NCBI GenBank assembly: GCA_900540045.1
Contig: UQEF01000031.1
Coordinates: 1-28,534 of the forward strand
DNA from: an uncultured Eubacteriales bacterium
GTDB lineage: Bacteria > Bacillota > Clostridia > Christensenellales > Aristaeellaceae
DNA: 28,534 bases
Reading direction: 5' to 3'
Both the position numbers and the translations under genes were made by a program. Shown here piece by piece: positions 1-7,222 of the stretch. Under the pieces are notes generated by a model. It worked only from the letters and a program-made list of their open reading frames with translations, was not told where the DNA came from and did not search any database. Each line of letters begins with the position of its first letter. The stretch's first letter is position 1.

Positions 1-170
1 GTGCTGGGCGCGGGGGTGCTGGGCGCGGAGGTGCTGGGTGCGGAGGCGTGGGACGCGGAGATGTGGGGTGCGGAGGCGTGGGGCGCGTGGGGAGCGGGGC
101 CGGAGGCGTGGGACGCGGAGATGTGGGGTGCGGAGGCGTCGGACGCGGGGGCGTCGGGCGCGGGGCCGGT
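1..170. repeat. 15-bp coding minisatellite inside thiN
   Basis: Units of 15 bp recur: GGTGCTGGGCGCGGA-like copies start near 1, 16 and 31, and a higher-order copy makes bases 41-79 identical to 101-139 (60-bp period, 39 bp identical). On the thiN strand the repeats keep the frame and encode pentapeptides such as SAPST, SAPHI and SASHA. The repeat reaches the window edge, so its full length is unknown. Confidence 0.85.
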
Positions 171-566
171 CAGCGCCCAGGCATCGTACTCCGGCGCGGC
201 CAGGCGGATCGCCGCGCCCAGGCGGCTCACGCGCGCCATGCTCTGGAGGTTGGCCAGCAGGTGGTCCACCCGTCCGCCCGCGCAGCCGTAGAGAGCGAAG
301 TCACGAAAGCCCCGGTCCAGCCCGTGGCGCAGGGCCAGGCCCGTATCGGTATCATCCTTGCGGGCGGGAAAGCGCAGAACGGGCAGGTCCGGCGGGAGGG
401 GGAGATCACCCAGGGAATCGAAATCGCCCAGAAGGAGATCGGGCGTATATCCCAGGCTATAGAGGGCGCGATAGCCGCCGTCGGCCGCGAGGACGAGGTC
501 GCCGGGGACGGGCGCGAAGCCGCGCGGGGTAAAATCACCCGCGCCGACGATATAACAGGTGGGCAT
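1..566 (-). CDS. thiN: Thiamine pyrophosphokinase, 3' end outside window
   Basis: Transfers pyrophosphate from ATP to thiamine to make TPP in the cytoplasm. Reading the minus strand from ATG at 566 gives 188 codons, open to the window edge. The N-terminal catalytic domain is clear: GAGDF (res 8-12), LAADGGY, the metal-binding LLGDFDSLGD stretch, KDDTDTGLAL and GCAGGRVDHLLAN. The C-terminal TPK domain begins (EYDAWALTGP) but is then interrupted by Ala/Ser/Pro/His-rich sequence encoded by 15-bp repeats (about 1-170), which is unusual for this ~210-residue family. The start is supported by GGAGG 8-12 nt upstream. The gene is divergent from thiT and has its own promoter with a short leader, so it does not carry the TPP riboswitch. 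Whether the reading frame resumes a normal C-terminal domain cannot be seen here. Confidence 0.88.
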   Translation of the reverse strand, partial: MPTCYIVGAGDFTPRGFAPVPGDLVLAADGGYRALYSLGYTPDLLLGDFDSLGDLPLPPDLPVLRFPARKDDTDTGLALRHGLDRGFRDFALYGCAGGRVDHLLANLQSMARVSRLGAAIRLAAPEYDAWALTGPAPDAPASDASAPHISASHASGPAPHAPHASAPHISASHASAPSTSAPSTPAPS

Positions 567-596
567 GCGAATCGCCTCCGAGAGGGGGATGGGGGT

Positions 597-625
597 ATTG
601 TACCACCAAAAACGCCTATTGACAA
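597..625 (-). promoter_or_regulatory. thiN promoter
   Basis: On the minus strand, TTGTCA (625-620) and TACAAT (602-597) are separated by 17 nt. Transcription would start near 590, about 25 nt before the thiN ATG, too short a leader for a riboswitch. The -35 box overlaps the -35 box of the divergent thiT promoter. Confidence 0.6.
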
Positions 626-647
626 ACGCGGCGGCGGGGGGTATGAT
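619..647 (+). promoter_or_regulatory. thiT promoter (sigma-A type)
   Basis: Consensus -35 TTGACA at 619-624, 17-nt spacer and -10 TATGAT at 642-647. Predicted start near 654 lies just before the TPP riboswitch, which supports the assignment. Confidence 0.8.
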
Positions 648-659
648 ACCCGTAACCGC

Positions 660-752
660 ATAACCGCTGGGGGCGCAGAAATGCTGAGATGGCCTTTGGG
701 CCGGTCCCTTTGAACCTGATGTAGGCAATCCTACCGTAGGGAAGCGCAGAGA
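660..752 (+). ncRNA. TPP riboswitch (THI element)
   Basis: Carries the conserved blocks of the thiamine pyrophosphate aptamer in order: GGGGGCGC, the pyrimidine-sensor GCTGAGAT (683-690), CCCTTTGAACCTGAT (706-720), then the CCGTAGGGAAGCG block (734-746) that binds the pyrophosphate side. CGCT near 665 pairs with AGCG near 743-746 to close P1. It sits between a strong promoter and thiT and is followed at once by a terminator hairpin, so it most likely stops transcription when TPP is abundant. Confidence 0.95.
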
Positions 753-765
753 TACGAAAGCAGCT

Positions 766-793
766 ACGCCGTCCCTTTTGGGACGGCGTTTTT
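766..793 (+). terminator. Riboswitch-controlled attenuator terminator
   Basis: Perfect 10-bp stem ACGCCGTCCC (766-775) / GGGACGGCGT (780-789) with a TTTT loop, followed by a run of T to 793. It lies 14 nt past the TPP aptamer and 49 nt before the thiT start, the expected place for an expression platform working by premature termination. Confidence 0.9.
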
Positions 794-841
794 GCACGGC
801 CTGGGCGGCGCGCGGCACAAAGGATGGGAGGTTGGTTTTCC

Positions 842-1471
842 ATGAGTTTCAACTTTGCCGACGTAAGCGCCACAGGCTGGATCGCCGTGGGCGCCCTGGC
901 CGCGCTGGCCGTGGTGCTGCTGGTGATCGCGCGCGGACGCGTCCGCTGGACGGCCCGCATGATCGCCAATGCCGCGCTTTGCCTGGCGCTGGCCTTCGTG
1001 CTGAGCTACATCAAGCTCTTTGACCTGCCGCAGGGCGGCGCGGTCACGGCGGCCTCGCTGCTGCCGATCATCGCGTTTGCCTACAGCTACGGCCTCGCGC
1101 CGGGACTGGTGGTGGGCGTGGCCTACGGCCTGCTTCAGATGATTCAGGACCCGTGGATCGTATCCCCGGTACAGGCCATTCTGGATTACCCGCTGGCCTT
1201 CGCGTGCATCGCGCTGGCGGCGGTGGCGAGGAAACTGCCCGACGGCTGGGGCTGGCTGGCCGGCATCGCGCTGGGCGGCGTGGGCCGCTTCGTGTGCCAT
1301 GTGCTCAGCGGCGTGGTGTTCTTCGCGGAATACGCCGAGGGCACGGGGCTGTCGCCGTTTGTGTACTCGGTGTCGTACAACTCGTTCGTGTTCGTGGATC
1401 TGGCCATCTGCGCGGTGGTGATGGCGTTCCCGCAGGTGCGGCGCGCGCTGAAAAAGATGACGGAGCGATAA
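842..1471 (+). CDS. thiT: Energy-coupled thiamine transporter S-component ThiT
   Basis: Membrane substrate-binding subunit that captures thiamine and works with a shared ECF module (EcfA, EcfA', EcfT), not present in this window. The 209-residue protein is almost all hydrophobic, about six membrane helices. The ThiT signature is strong: LSYIKLFDLPQGG, then SLLPIIAFAYSYG, GLLQMIQDPWIV followed by PVQAILDYPLAF, and HVLSGVVFFAEYA plus YSVSYNS, segments that line the thiamine site in this family. The start chosen is ATG 842, with GGGAGG at 826-831 ten nt upstream; the in-frame ATG at 824 would overlap that site and has no good one of its own. Regulated by the TPP riboswitch just upstream. Single-gene transcription unit ending at the hairpin at 1512. 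Confidence 0.93.
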   Translation: MSFNFADVSATGWIAVGALAALAVVLLVIARGRVRWTARMIANAALCLALAFVLSYIKLFDLPQGGAVTAASLLPIIAFAYSYGLAPGLVVGVAYGLLQMIQDPWIVSPVQAILDYPLAFACIALAAVARKLPDGWGWLAGIALGGVGRFVCHVLSGVVFFAEYAEGTGLSPFVYSVSYNSFVFVDLAICAVVMAFPQVRRALKKMTER

Positions 1472-1511
1472 GCGAAGAAAAGCTGGTCCGGGATGGGTTT
1501 TTCCCACATGC

Positions 1512-1548
1512 AAAGGAGCCCCGCTGCGTGCTGCAGCGGGGCTCCTTT
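1512..1548. terminator. Likely bidirectional terminator between thiT and the FAD gene
   Basis: A perfect 16-bp inverted repeat (1512-1527 and 1533-1548) with a GTGCT loop. The stem begins AAA and ends TTT, so each strand has only a short T run, but the position between converging genes and the very stable GC stem fit a shared terminator. Confidence 0.7.
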
Positions 1549-1633
1549 CAATATGAAATGAAGGCTGATTTCGGGAGAAAGCAGACCCTTTTGCCGTGGT
1601 CCGACCTCCGGCTTGGTCGGGGAATCATTTTGT

Positions 1634-3052
1634 TCAGTTGTCCAGGCGCAGGGCCACCTCGTCGGCCACAACCATGCCGCTTACGCCCGCCTGCATCAGG
1701 CCGCGCGTGATGCCCGCGCCGTCGCCCGCGGCGAACAGGCCCTTGATGGCCGTTTCCATATGGCTGTCCACCAGCACCTTGCTGGAATAGAACTTGACCT
1801 CCACGCCGTAGAGCAGCGTGTTCTGGCTGTACAGCCCCGGCGCCAGATGGTCGAAGGCCTTGAGCGCCTCGACGATGCTGGTCAGGTGCCGCGCGGGCAG
1901 AACGAAGCTCAGGTCGCCCGGTACGGCGGTGGAGAGCGTGGGGATGGTGGTGGATTTGGCCAGGCGCTTCACGTCCGTGCGGCGGCCCTTGAGCAGGTCG
2001 CCCAGGCGCTGCACCATGATGGGTCCGCCGGTGAGCATGTTGCCCAGCTTTGCGATATAGCGCCCGTATTCGATAGGCTGGTTGAACGGTTCGGTGAACT
2101 GCGTGGATACCAGCATGGCGAAGTTGGTGTTGCCGGTGCGCTTTTCCGGGTCCTCGTAGCTGTGGCCGTTGACCACGGCGATGCCGCCCTCGTAGTACTC
2201 CTGGCTCACCTCGCCGCCGGGGTTCATGCAGAAGGTGCGCACCTTGTTTTCATAGGTGTCGCTGTAGTAGACCAGCTTGGCCTCATAGAGGTCGCGGGTC
2301 AGATGGTCCATGATGGCGTTGGGCACCTCCACGCGCACGCCGATGTCCACCTCGTTGTTCTGGGTGCGCAGGCCCAGCTTGTTCACCGTTTCGGACAGCC
2401 ATTGCGCGCCGCCGCGGCCGGGGGCCGTTACCACATAGGGCGCGTAGACGATTTCCGGCTCATGTCCGCGCCGGTGAATCTTGACGCCCGTCACCTTTCC
2501 CTCCTCGCAGAGGATGTCCTCCGCGCTGGTCAGCTCCAGAAAGGTGGTGTTGGTTTTGGTGACGAGATAGTCGTGCATCGCGCCCAGCACGGGGCCTGCG
2601 TTCTCCGTGCCCAGGTGGCGCACGGGGCAGGGAACCAGGCGGATGTTGTAGCGGCTGGCCTCGTAGGCGATCTCGTCCACGCGGCTGTTGTTGAGGCCGT
2701 GAACGGTTTTGCTGGCTCCGAAGCTGAGGTAGATGTCGTCGGCGTGGCGAATGTAATCCATCGCGCGCTTGCGGCCGATGTAGTCGCTCACATGGCCGCC
2801 CACCTCGTCGCTGAGGGACAGCTTGCCGTCCGAGAACGCGCCCGCGCCCGCCCAGCCATGCACGATGGCGCAGGGGTCGCAGTGCTTGCACTGCCCGTCG
2901 ATGCGCGCCGGGCAGGCGCGGTGGGAGATCGCCCGCCCCGTATCCACGATCAGCACGCGGCTCTGCGGGCGCTTCTGCGCCATTTCCAGCGCGGCGAAGA
3001 TACCCGCCGGCCCCGCGCCGATGATGATGAAATCAAAATTCTTGTTTTCCAT
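1634..3052 (-). CDS. COG2509-type FAD-dependent dehydrogenase
   Basis: Predicted cytoplasmic flavoprotein of 472 residues. Rossmann motif GAGPAG at 12-17 binds the ADP part of FAD, and a second FAD contact, GDGAGITRG, lies near 443-451. After the Rossmann fold is a Cys cluster (C47, C55, C58, C61), followed by HGWAGAGAFSDGKLSLS, both typical of the uncharacterised FAD-dependent dehydrogenase family COG2509. The four Cys could bind a metal or Fe-S cluster, but that is inference; the substrate is unknown. Last gene of the minus-strand run, 15 nt after trpS. GGAGACAG lies just upstream of ATG. It converges on thiT and ends before the inverted repeat at 1512-1548. Confidence 0.85.
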   Translation of the reverse strand: MENKNFDFIIIGAGPAGIFAALEMAQKRPQSRVLIVDTGRAISHRACPARIDGQCKHCDPCAIVHGWAGAGAFSDGKLSLSDEVGGHVSDYIGRKRAMDYIRHADDIYLSFGASKTVHGLNNSRVDEIAYEASRYNIRLVPCPVRHLGTENAGPVLGAMHDYLVTKTNTTFLELTSAEDILCEEGKVTGVKIHRRGHEPEIVYAPYVVTAPGRGGAQWLSETVNKLGLRTQNNEVDIGVRVEVPNAIMDHLTRDLYEAKLVYYSDTYENKVRTFCMNPGGEVSQEYYEGGIAVVNGHSYEDPEKRTGNTNFAMLVSTQFTEPFNQPIEYGRYIAKLGNMLTGGPIMVQRLGDLLKGRRTDVKRLAKSTTIPTLSTAVPGDLSFVLPARHLTSIVEALKAFDHLAPGLYSQNTLLYGVEVKFYSSKVLVDSHMETAIKGLFAAGDGAGITRGLMQAGVSGMVVADEVALRLDN

Positions 3053-3067
3053 GCGCTGTCTCCTCCG

Positions 3068-4081
3068 TCATTTCAGGCGCTCGGCAAAACCCACCTTACG
3101 CTGCACCTTGCGCAGCGTGCGCAGCGCCATCCGGTTGGCGATCTCAGCGTTTTCCTTCAGCACACCCTGCAGGTAGGCCTTGTCGGCCATCAGGCGCCTG
3201 TGCTCGCTCTGCAGGGGAGCGAGCGTTTCGATCACGCATTCGCTCACGCGGTCCTTGAGCTTGCCGTAGCCCTGACCCTGCAGCTCCGCCGCCGCCTCCT
3301 CCACGCTCTGCCCGGTCAGCGCCGCGATGATGCTGAGCAGGTTGCTAACGCCCGGCTTGCCTGCCGGGTCGAAGCGGATGTCCGCCTCCGAGTCGGTCAC
3401 GGCGCGCCTGACCTTGCGGCGGATGGCGTCGGGCGGGTCCAGAAGCGAAATAAACGTGTCCTCGGGATCGGACTTGCTCATCTTGCGGGTGGGGTCCTGC
3501 AGGCTCATGATACGGCTGCCCACCTTGCCGAAGTATCCTTCGGGCACGGTGAACACGTCGCCGTAGATGCCGTTGAACCGCTGGGCGATGTTGCGCGTCA
3601 GCTCCAGGTGCTGCTTCTGGTCCGCGCCAATGGGCACCAGATCCGTCTGGTAGAGCAGAATGTCCGCCGCCATCAGCGTAGGATACGTGAACAGGCCCGC
3701 GTTGATGTTATCGGCGTGCTTCTGCGCCTTGTCCTTGAACTGGGTCATGCGCTGCAATTCGCCCATGTAGGTGAAGCAGTTGAGAATCCAGGCAAGCTCC
3801 GCATGGCCGCTCACGTGGCTCTGGCAGTAGATGATGTTCTTTTTGGGGTCCAGGCCGCTGGCGATGTAGATGGCTGCCAGCTCCAGACAGCGGCGGCGCA
3901 AAGCCGCGGGGTCCTGACGGACGGTGATGGCGTGCATGTCCACCACGCAGTAGATGCACTGGTATTCGTCCTCCAGAAGCTTGAAGTTGCGCAGGGCGCC
4001 AATGTAGTTGCCCAGCGTCAGCGTGCCGGAGGGCTGAATGCCGGAAAAAATGATTTTTTTGGTTTCGGCGGGCGTATCCAT
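3068..4081 (-). CDS. trpS: Tryptophanyl-tRNA synthetase
   Basis: Class I aminoacyl-tRNA synthetase that charges tRNA-Trp. The 337-residue product has the usual length. PSGTLTLGN at 17-25 is the HIGH-equivalent region of TrpRS, AADILLY and GADQKQHLELTR form the Trp/ATP pocket, and RKMSKS (199-204) is the KMSKS loop. The start is ATG 4081, where AAAGGAGG lies 8 nt upstream and the family N-terminus (KKIIFSGIQPSG) begins at once; a longer in-frame ATG at 4192 would run into the upstream gene and adds 37 unrelated residues. It lies 23 nt after the small membrane protein gene and 15 nt before the FAD gene, so it is probably co-transcribed with both. No T-box leader is visible upstream. Confidence 0.96.
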   Translation of the reverse strand: MDTPAETKKIIFSGIQPSGTLTLGNYIGALRNFKLLEDEYQCIYCVVDMHAITVRQDPAALRRRCLELAAIYIASGLDPKKNIIYCQSHVSGHAELAWILNCFTYMGELQRMTQFKDKAQKHADNINAGLFTYPTLMAADILLYQTDLVPIGADQKQHLELTRNIAQRFNGIYGDVFTVPEGYFGKVGSRIMSLQDPTRKMSKSDPEDTFISLLDPPDAIRRKVRRAVTDSEADIRFDPAGKPGVSNLLSIIAALTGQSVEEAAAELQGQGYGKLKDRVSECVIETLAPLQSEHRRLMADKAYLQGVLKENAEIANRMALRTLRKVQRKVGFAERLK

Positions 4082-4104
4082 GGGGTCTTCCTCCTTTTGA
4101 GGTG

Positions 4105-4443
4105 TTACAGAGTCAGCGTGAGCACGATGCCCACGATAATGAGCAGGTTGCCGATCAGGCGGCGCGGGGTAATTTTTTCCTTGAGGAACCACCAGCTGAG
4201 CAGCATCACATAGATGTAGCTGGAGGCCTCCAGCACGCTGGCTACGGTCAACTCCAGTGTGCGAAGCGCCACGACGTTAAGCAGCATGCAGCCGAAGAAC
4301 AGCGCGTAGGCCAGGATAACCGGGGCGTTGAGGTAGGCGCGCGCCCCCGTGTAGCGGGGGTTGTCGGCGGCTTTTTTGAGGATCAATTGGCTCACCGCCG
4401 ACAGCAGGGGGGTGATCAGGTAAATCAGAACGCCGCTATTCAT
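4105..4443 (-). CDS. Small EamA/SMR-type membrane protein, subunit B
   Basis: 112 residues forming four membrane helices, the size and pattern of a half-EamA or small multidrug resistance protein (drug/metabolite transporter superfamily). Features are a first helix with SAVSQLILKKAA, the central LELTVASVLEASSYIYVMLLS region, WWFLKEKITPRR, and a final GNLLIIVGIVL helix. ATG lies inside the end of the preceding gene (8-nt overlap), pointing to translational coupling and an obligate heterodimer, as for ArnE/ArnF, which flip a polyprenyl-phosphate sugar. The specific substrate cannot be read from sequence; a lipid-linked sugar, polyamine or drug are all possible. Followed by trpS after 23 nt. Confidence 0.75.
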   Translation of the reverse strand: MNSGVLIYLITPLLSAVSQLILKKAADNPRYTGARAYLNAPVILAYALFFGCMLLNVVALRTLELTVASVLEASSYIYVMLLSWWFLKEKITPRRLIGNLLIIVGIVLTLTL

Positions 4444-4795
4444 GGTCCGTCACCACGAGCGCCACTCCGGCCAGCACCGCCGCAAGGCCGGCCGCCTTTC
4501 CAAAGGTCATCTGTTCGCCGAAAAACGCAAGGCCGAACAGCGCCGTCCACAGCGTGCATACGCCCTTGTTGCTGTAGGCAAAATTCAGCGGCATGCGCCT
4601 GAGCACCTGCTGCCACAGGAGCGAATAGGCCAGCAGCGCCGCCGCCTCCGCCGCCAGGAACGCCAGCGTCATGCCCGCGTCCTGCGCCGCCAGACGCAGC
4701 CCCGCCAGCTTGGCAAACACGCTGACCACCGCATAGATCAGCAGCGTGCCGTGCAAAAGCAGCATGCTTCGCGCGTTGGGTCTACTCAACCACAT
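4436..4795 (-). CDS. Small EamA/SMR-type membrane protein, subunit A
   Basis: 119 residues, four predicted helices, same superfamily as the next gene but clearly diverged from it. The central segment FAYSNKGVCTLWTALFG and the following FFGEQMTFGKAAGLAAVLAGVALV are typical of EamA-type halves. The N-terminus carries positive charges (RPNARS) before the first helix. ATG 4795 has AAAGGGA a few nt upstream; the later ATG at 4765 has no ribosome binding site. Its 3' end overlaps subunit B by 8 nt, so the two are probably made in equal amounts. It starts 23 nt after recJ. Two unlike small subunits fit a paired SMR transporter rather than a homodimer such as EmrE. Confidence 0.75.
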   Translation of the reverse strand: MWLSRPNARSMLLLHGTLLIYAVVSVFAKLAGLRLAAQDAGMTLAFLAAEAAALLAYSLLWQQVLRRMPLNFAYSNKGVCTLWTALFGLAFFGEQMTFGKAAGLAAVLAGVALVVTDHE

Positions 4796-4818
4796 CGTCC
4801 CTTTCTGTCATCATTTTG

Positions 4819-7182
4819 TCAGGCGCCACCCGCCACGGCCCGCAGGGCCGCCAGCATCGGGCTGTCGCCCAGGCTGCATTTGACCGCCGGGCGGATCGTA
4901 TAGCGCAGCGGCGAGGGCTCATAATCAATCAGCCCCAGCTGGCAGAAGGCGTACAGCCCCGCGCGCGCCTGCGCGTCCTCCAGCCCCGCCGCCTGCGCAA
5001 GCTGCCCAAGCGTGCGGTATATGCCGCTGCGCAGCGCCTTGTACAGCGTCCGGTAGGCGGCGTCGCCCGCATCCACGGCGCGGGCCAGCGCCCTGAGCGT
5101 CTCGCTGCGCGGCAGCACATGCACCTGCGCGTCCGGCAGGCGGCTGTGCCACAGCGCCGCTTCGCCCGGAAACGCCTCGCCGTCCAGCAGCCACACGTGC
5201 CGCCAATGTCCGCCTATCAGAGGAAGCGCCGGTGCGGTGAGCAGCGTGACAAAGCCGCGAGGGTCATCCGGCGCATGGGCGCATACGTCCATATCCGCCA
5301 GAGCAAGCGCCCGGCGGGCCGAGGCATGCGTGCGCGCCGCCAGCAGATGCCCGCGCCGCCCCTCCCGGAGCGCGGCTTCCAGCGCGGACCAGCCGGTTTC
5401 CTGTATGGATTCTGTATCCGAAAGGGCTTTTCCTGCCTGCATGGAAAACGCGTCGGCCAGAGCGGTCACCAGCGCATCCCGCTCCGCCGGGCCGTCGGGC
5501 GCCTCCAGCGCCTGCGCGCGTGCTTCGCGCACGGGCTTAAGCGCCCTGACGTCCAGCTGCAGCGACGTCACCCCACGGAAGGTGTTGCGCCCCAGGCTGA
5601 ACACCGCGTCCACCTCGTCCGGAAGCGTCGCGGCCAGCGCGCCCTGCGAAAAGGCGATGCCGCCCAGCATGCGCCCGCCCTGCCGGAGCGTGAGCTTGAG
5701 GTGCGCGCCCTCCGCGCCCACGGCCCGGCGCTCCTCCGGCCGCAGCCCGCGCGCCAGAAACAGGGGCGCGGGATTGCCGCAGCCAAAGGGGGCCATGCGG
5801 CTGATCTCGTCCAGCAGCGCGTCCGTGCAGTCCGAAAGGGTCAGCTCCGCGTCGTAGGGCTGGGCGGGCACGAAGCAGCTTTCCTCCGCCCGCCCCACGG
5901 CCGATTGCAGGCGCTCGCAAAACGCCTCGTACCGGTCCGCCTCCAGCGTCACGCCCGCGGCCTGCTCGTGGCCGCCGTAGCGCAGCAGCAGGTCGTCGCA
6001 GGTTTTGAGGCATTCGTGGATGTGCACGCCGGGAATGCTGCGCAGGCTGCCGTGCAATAGCCCCTCATGCTCGCTGAGCACGCAGGTGGGGCAGTAATAC
6101 TGCTGGCACAGCCGCCCCGCCGCCAGGCCGATCACCCCCACGTGCCAGTCCCGGCCGCGCACGATCAGCGCCTTTTCCCCGATGAAGTCATGCCCCGCTG
6201 CCTGCGCCTGCGCAGCCTTGACCAGCCGCTGCTCGGCGGCGCGGCGCTCGGTGTTGAGCGCGTCCAGCTCCTCGGCCAGCCGGTCCGCCTCGGCGGGGTC
6301 CTCCGTCATCATCAGGCGCACGCCCTTGCCCGCGTCGTCCAGACGGCCCGCCGCGTTCAGCCTCGGCCCCAGCCGGTAGCCCAGCACATCGCTGTCCACG
6401 GGGTCCGGGTCGCCGCTCACCCGCAGCAGGGCGCGCATGCCCTCCCGTTTCCGTCCGGCGATCGCCTTGAGCCCCAGCGACACCAGAATCCGGTTTTCGT
6501 CCTCCAGAGGCACGATGTCCGCCACGGTGGCCAGGGCCGCCAGGTCCAGATACTCCCGGCACGCGTCCAGACCCAGCAGCGCCTGCGCCAGCTTGAAGGC
6601 CACCCCCGTGCCGCACAGGCGGCGGAAGGGATAGTCCCCCAGCAGCGGATTGAGCGCCGCGTCGGCGGGGCTGGCCTCCAGCCCCAGGCCGTGGTGGTCG
6701 GTCACGATCACACGCATGCCCAGACGCCGGGCCAGCCGCACCTCCTCGTGGTTGGTGATGCCCAGGTCCACCGTGACCAGCACGCGATGGTCTTTGGCCA
6801 GCTGCTCCACCGCCGCCATGTTCAGGCCGTAGCCCTCCTCCCGCAGCGGCGTATGGGGATCGGCCCTGAGGCCGAAGCGGCGCAGGGCCTGCGTCATCAG
6901 CGCGCAGGCGCAGATGCCGTCCACGTCGTAATCGCCGTAGACCGCCACAGCCAGCCCCTTCCGGCGCGCATCCGTCAGAATGTCCAGCGCCTCCGCCATG
7001 CCGTGCATGCGCAGGGGGTCGTGCAGCCGGTCCAGCGAGGGGTTCAGGAACGCGCCGGCCTGCGCCGCGTCGGTGATGCCGCGCGCGTACAAAAGCCGCG
7101 CCGTTACTCCCTCATAGGGGCGAAGCGCGGCCGCGGCGCGCCCGTCCAGCGGGCGCGCCTGACGTGGGATGAAACGAAGCAA
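4819..7182 (-). CDS. recJ: Single-stranded-DNA-specific exonuclease RecJ
   Basis: 5'-3' exonuclease acting on single-stranded DNA in recombination and repair. The 787-residue length matches the long Firmicute RecJ type (B. subtilis about 786) rather than the short proteobacterial form. DHH domain: YGDYDVDG (about 82-89), VTVDLGI (D139) and TDHH (161-164) supply metal-binding residues; GTGVAFKLAQAL, LATVADIVPL and GPRLNAAGRL follow. The DHHA1 domain has DWHVGVIG and the RYGGHEQAAG motif, then an OB-like region and a 250-residue C-terminal extension. The start is TTG at 7182: AAGGAGG lies 7 nt upstream and the family-like N-terminus begins there, while the ATG at 7395 is inside the preceding gene in another frame. 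It lies 40 nt after the flavoprotein gene. Confidence 0.94.
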   Translation of the reverse strand: MLRFIPRQARPLDGRAAAALRPYEGVTARLLYARGITDAAQAGAFLNPSLDRLHDPLRMHGMAEALDILTDARRKGLAVAVYGDYDVDGICACALMTQALRRFGLRADPHTPLREEGYGLNMAAVEQLAKDHRVLVTVDLGITNHEEVRLARRLGMRVIVTDHHGLGLEASPADAALNPLLGDYPFRRLCGTGVAFKLAQALLGLDACREYLDLAALATVADIVPLEDENRILVSLGLKAIAGRKREGMRALLRVSGDPDPVDSDVLGYRLGPRLNAAGRLDDAGKGVRLMMTEDPAEADRLAEELDALNTERRAAEQRLVKAAQAQAAGHDFIGEKALIVRGRDWHVGVIGLAAGRLCQQYYCPTCVLSEHEGLLHGSLRSIPGVHIHECLKTCDDLLLRYGGHEQAAGVTLEADRYEAFCERLQSAVGRAEESCFVPAQPYDAELTLSDCTDALLDEISRMAPFGCGNPAPLFLARGLRPEERRAVGAEGAHLKLTLRQGGRMLGGIAFSQGALAATLPDEVDAVFSLGRNTFRGVTSLQLDVRALKPVREARAQALEAPDGPAERDALVTALADAFSMQAGKALSDTESIQETGWSALEAALREGRRGHLLAARTHASARRALALADMDVCAHAPDDPRGFVTLLTAPALPLIGGHWRHVWLLDGEAFPGEAALWHSRLPDAQVHVLPRSETLRALARAVDAGDAAYRTLYKALRSGIYRTLGQLAQAAGLEDAQARAGLYAFCQLGLIDYEPSPLRYTIRPAVKCSLGDSPMLAALRAVAGGA

Positions 7183-7189
7183 TGCGGCG

Positions 7190-7196
7190 CCTCCTT
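7190..7196 (-). promoter_or_regulatory. recJ ribosome binding site deciding a TTG start
   Basis: AAGGAGG on the minus strand, separated by 7 nt from TTG at 7182. It is the only good site between the end of the upstream gene and the conserved RecJ N-terminus. Confidence 0.8.
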
Positions 7197-7222
7197 GCAC
7201 GGGGATTCGCAGAGCGAAGGAA

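Noticed and set aside
1..180. Repeat array considered as CRISPR
   Set aside because: Units are 15 bp and contiguous, without unique spacers, and keep the thiN reading frame.
824..841. Upstream ATG 824 as thiT start
   Set aside because: It overlaps the GGGAGG that serves ATG 842 and has no well-placed site of its own.
1598..1620. CCGACC/GGTCGG hairpin after the FAD gene as terminator
   Set aside because: Stem of 6 bp with an 8-nt loop and no T run; the inverted repeat at 1512-1548 is a better candidate.
4082..4192. N-terminal extension of trpS to ATG 4192
   Set aside because: It would overlap the preceding membrane protein gene; the TrpRS fold and AAAGGAGG point to ATG 4081.
1613..4213. 866-residue plus-strand open frame
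   Set aside because: Lies opposite the FAD gene and trpS, both of which have full family motifs and ribosome binding sites; the translation is Ala/His/Arg-rich with no recognisable domain, as expected for an antisense frame in GC-rich DNA.
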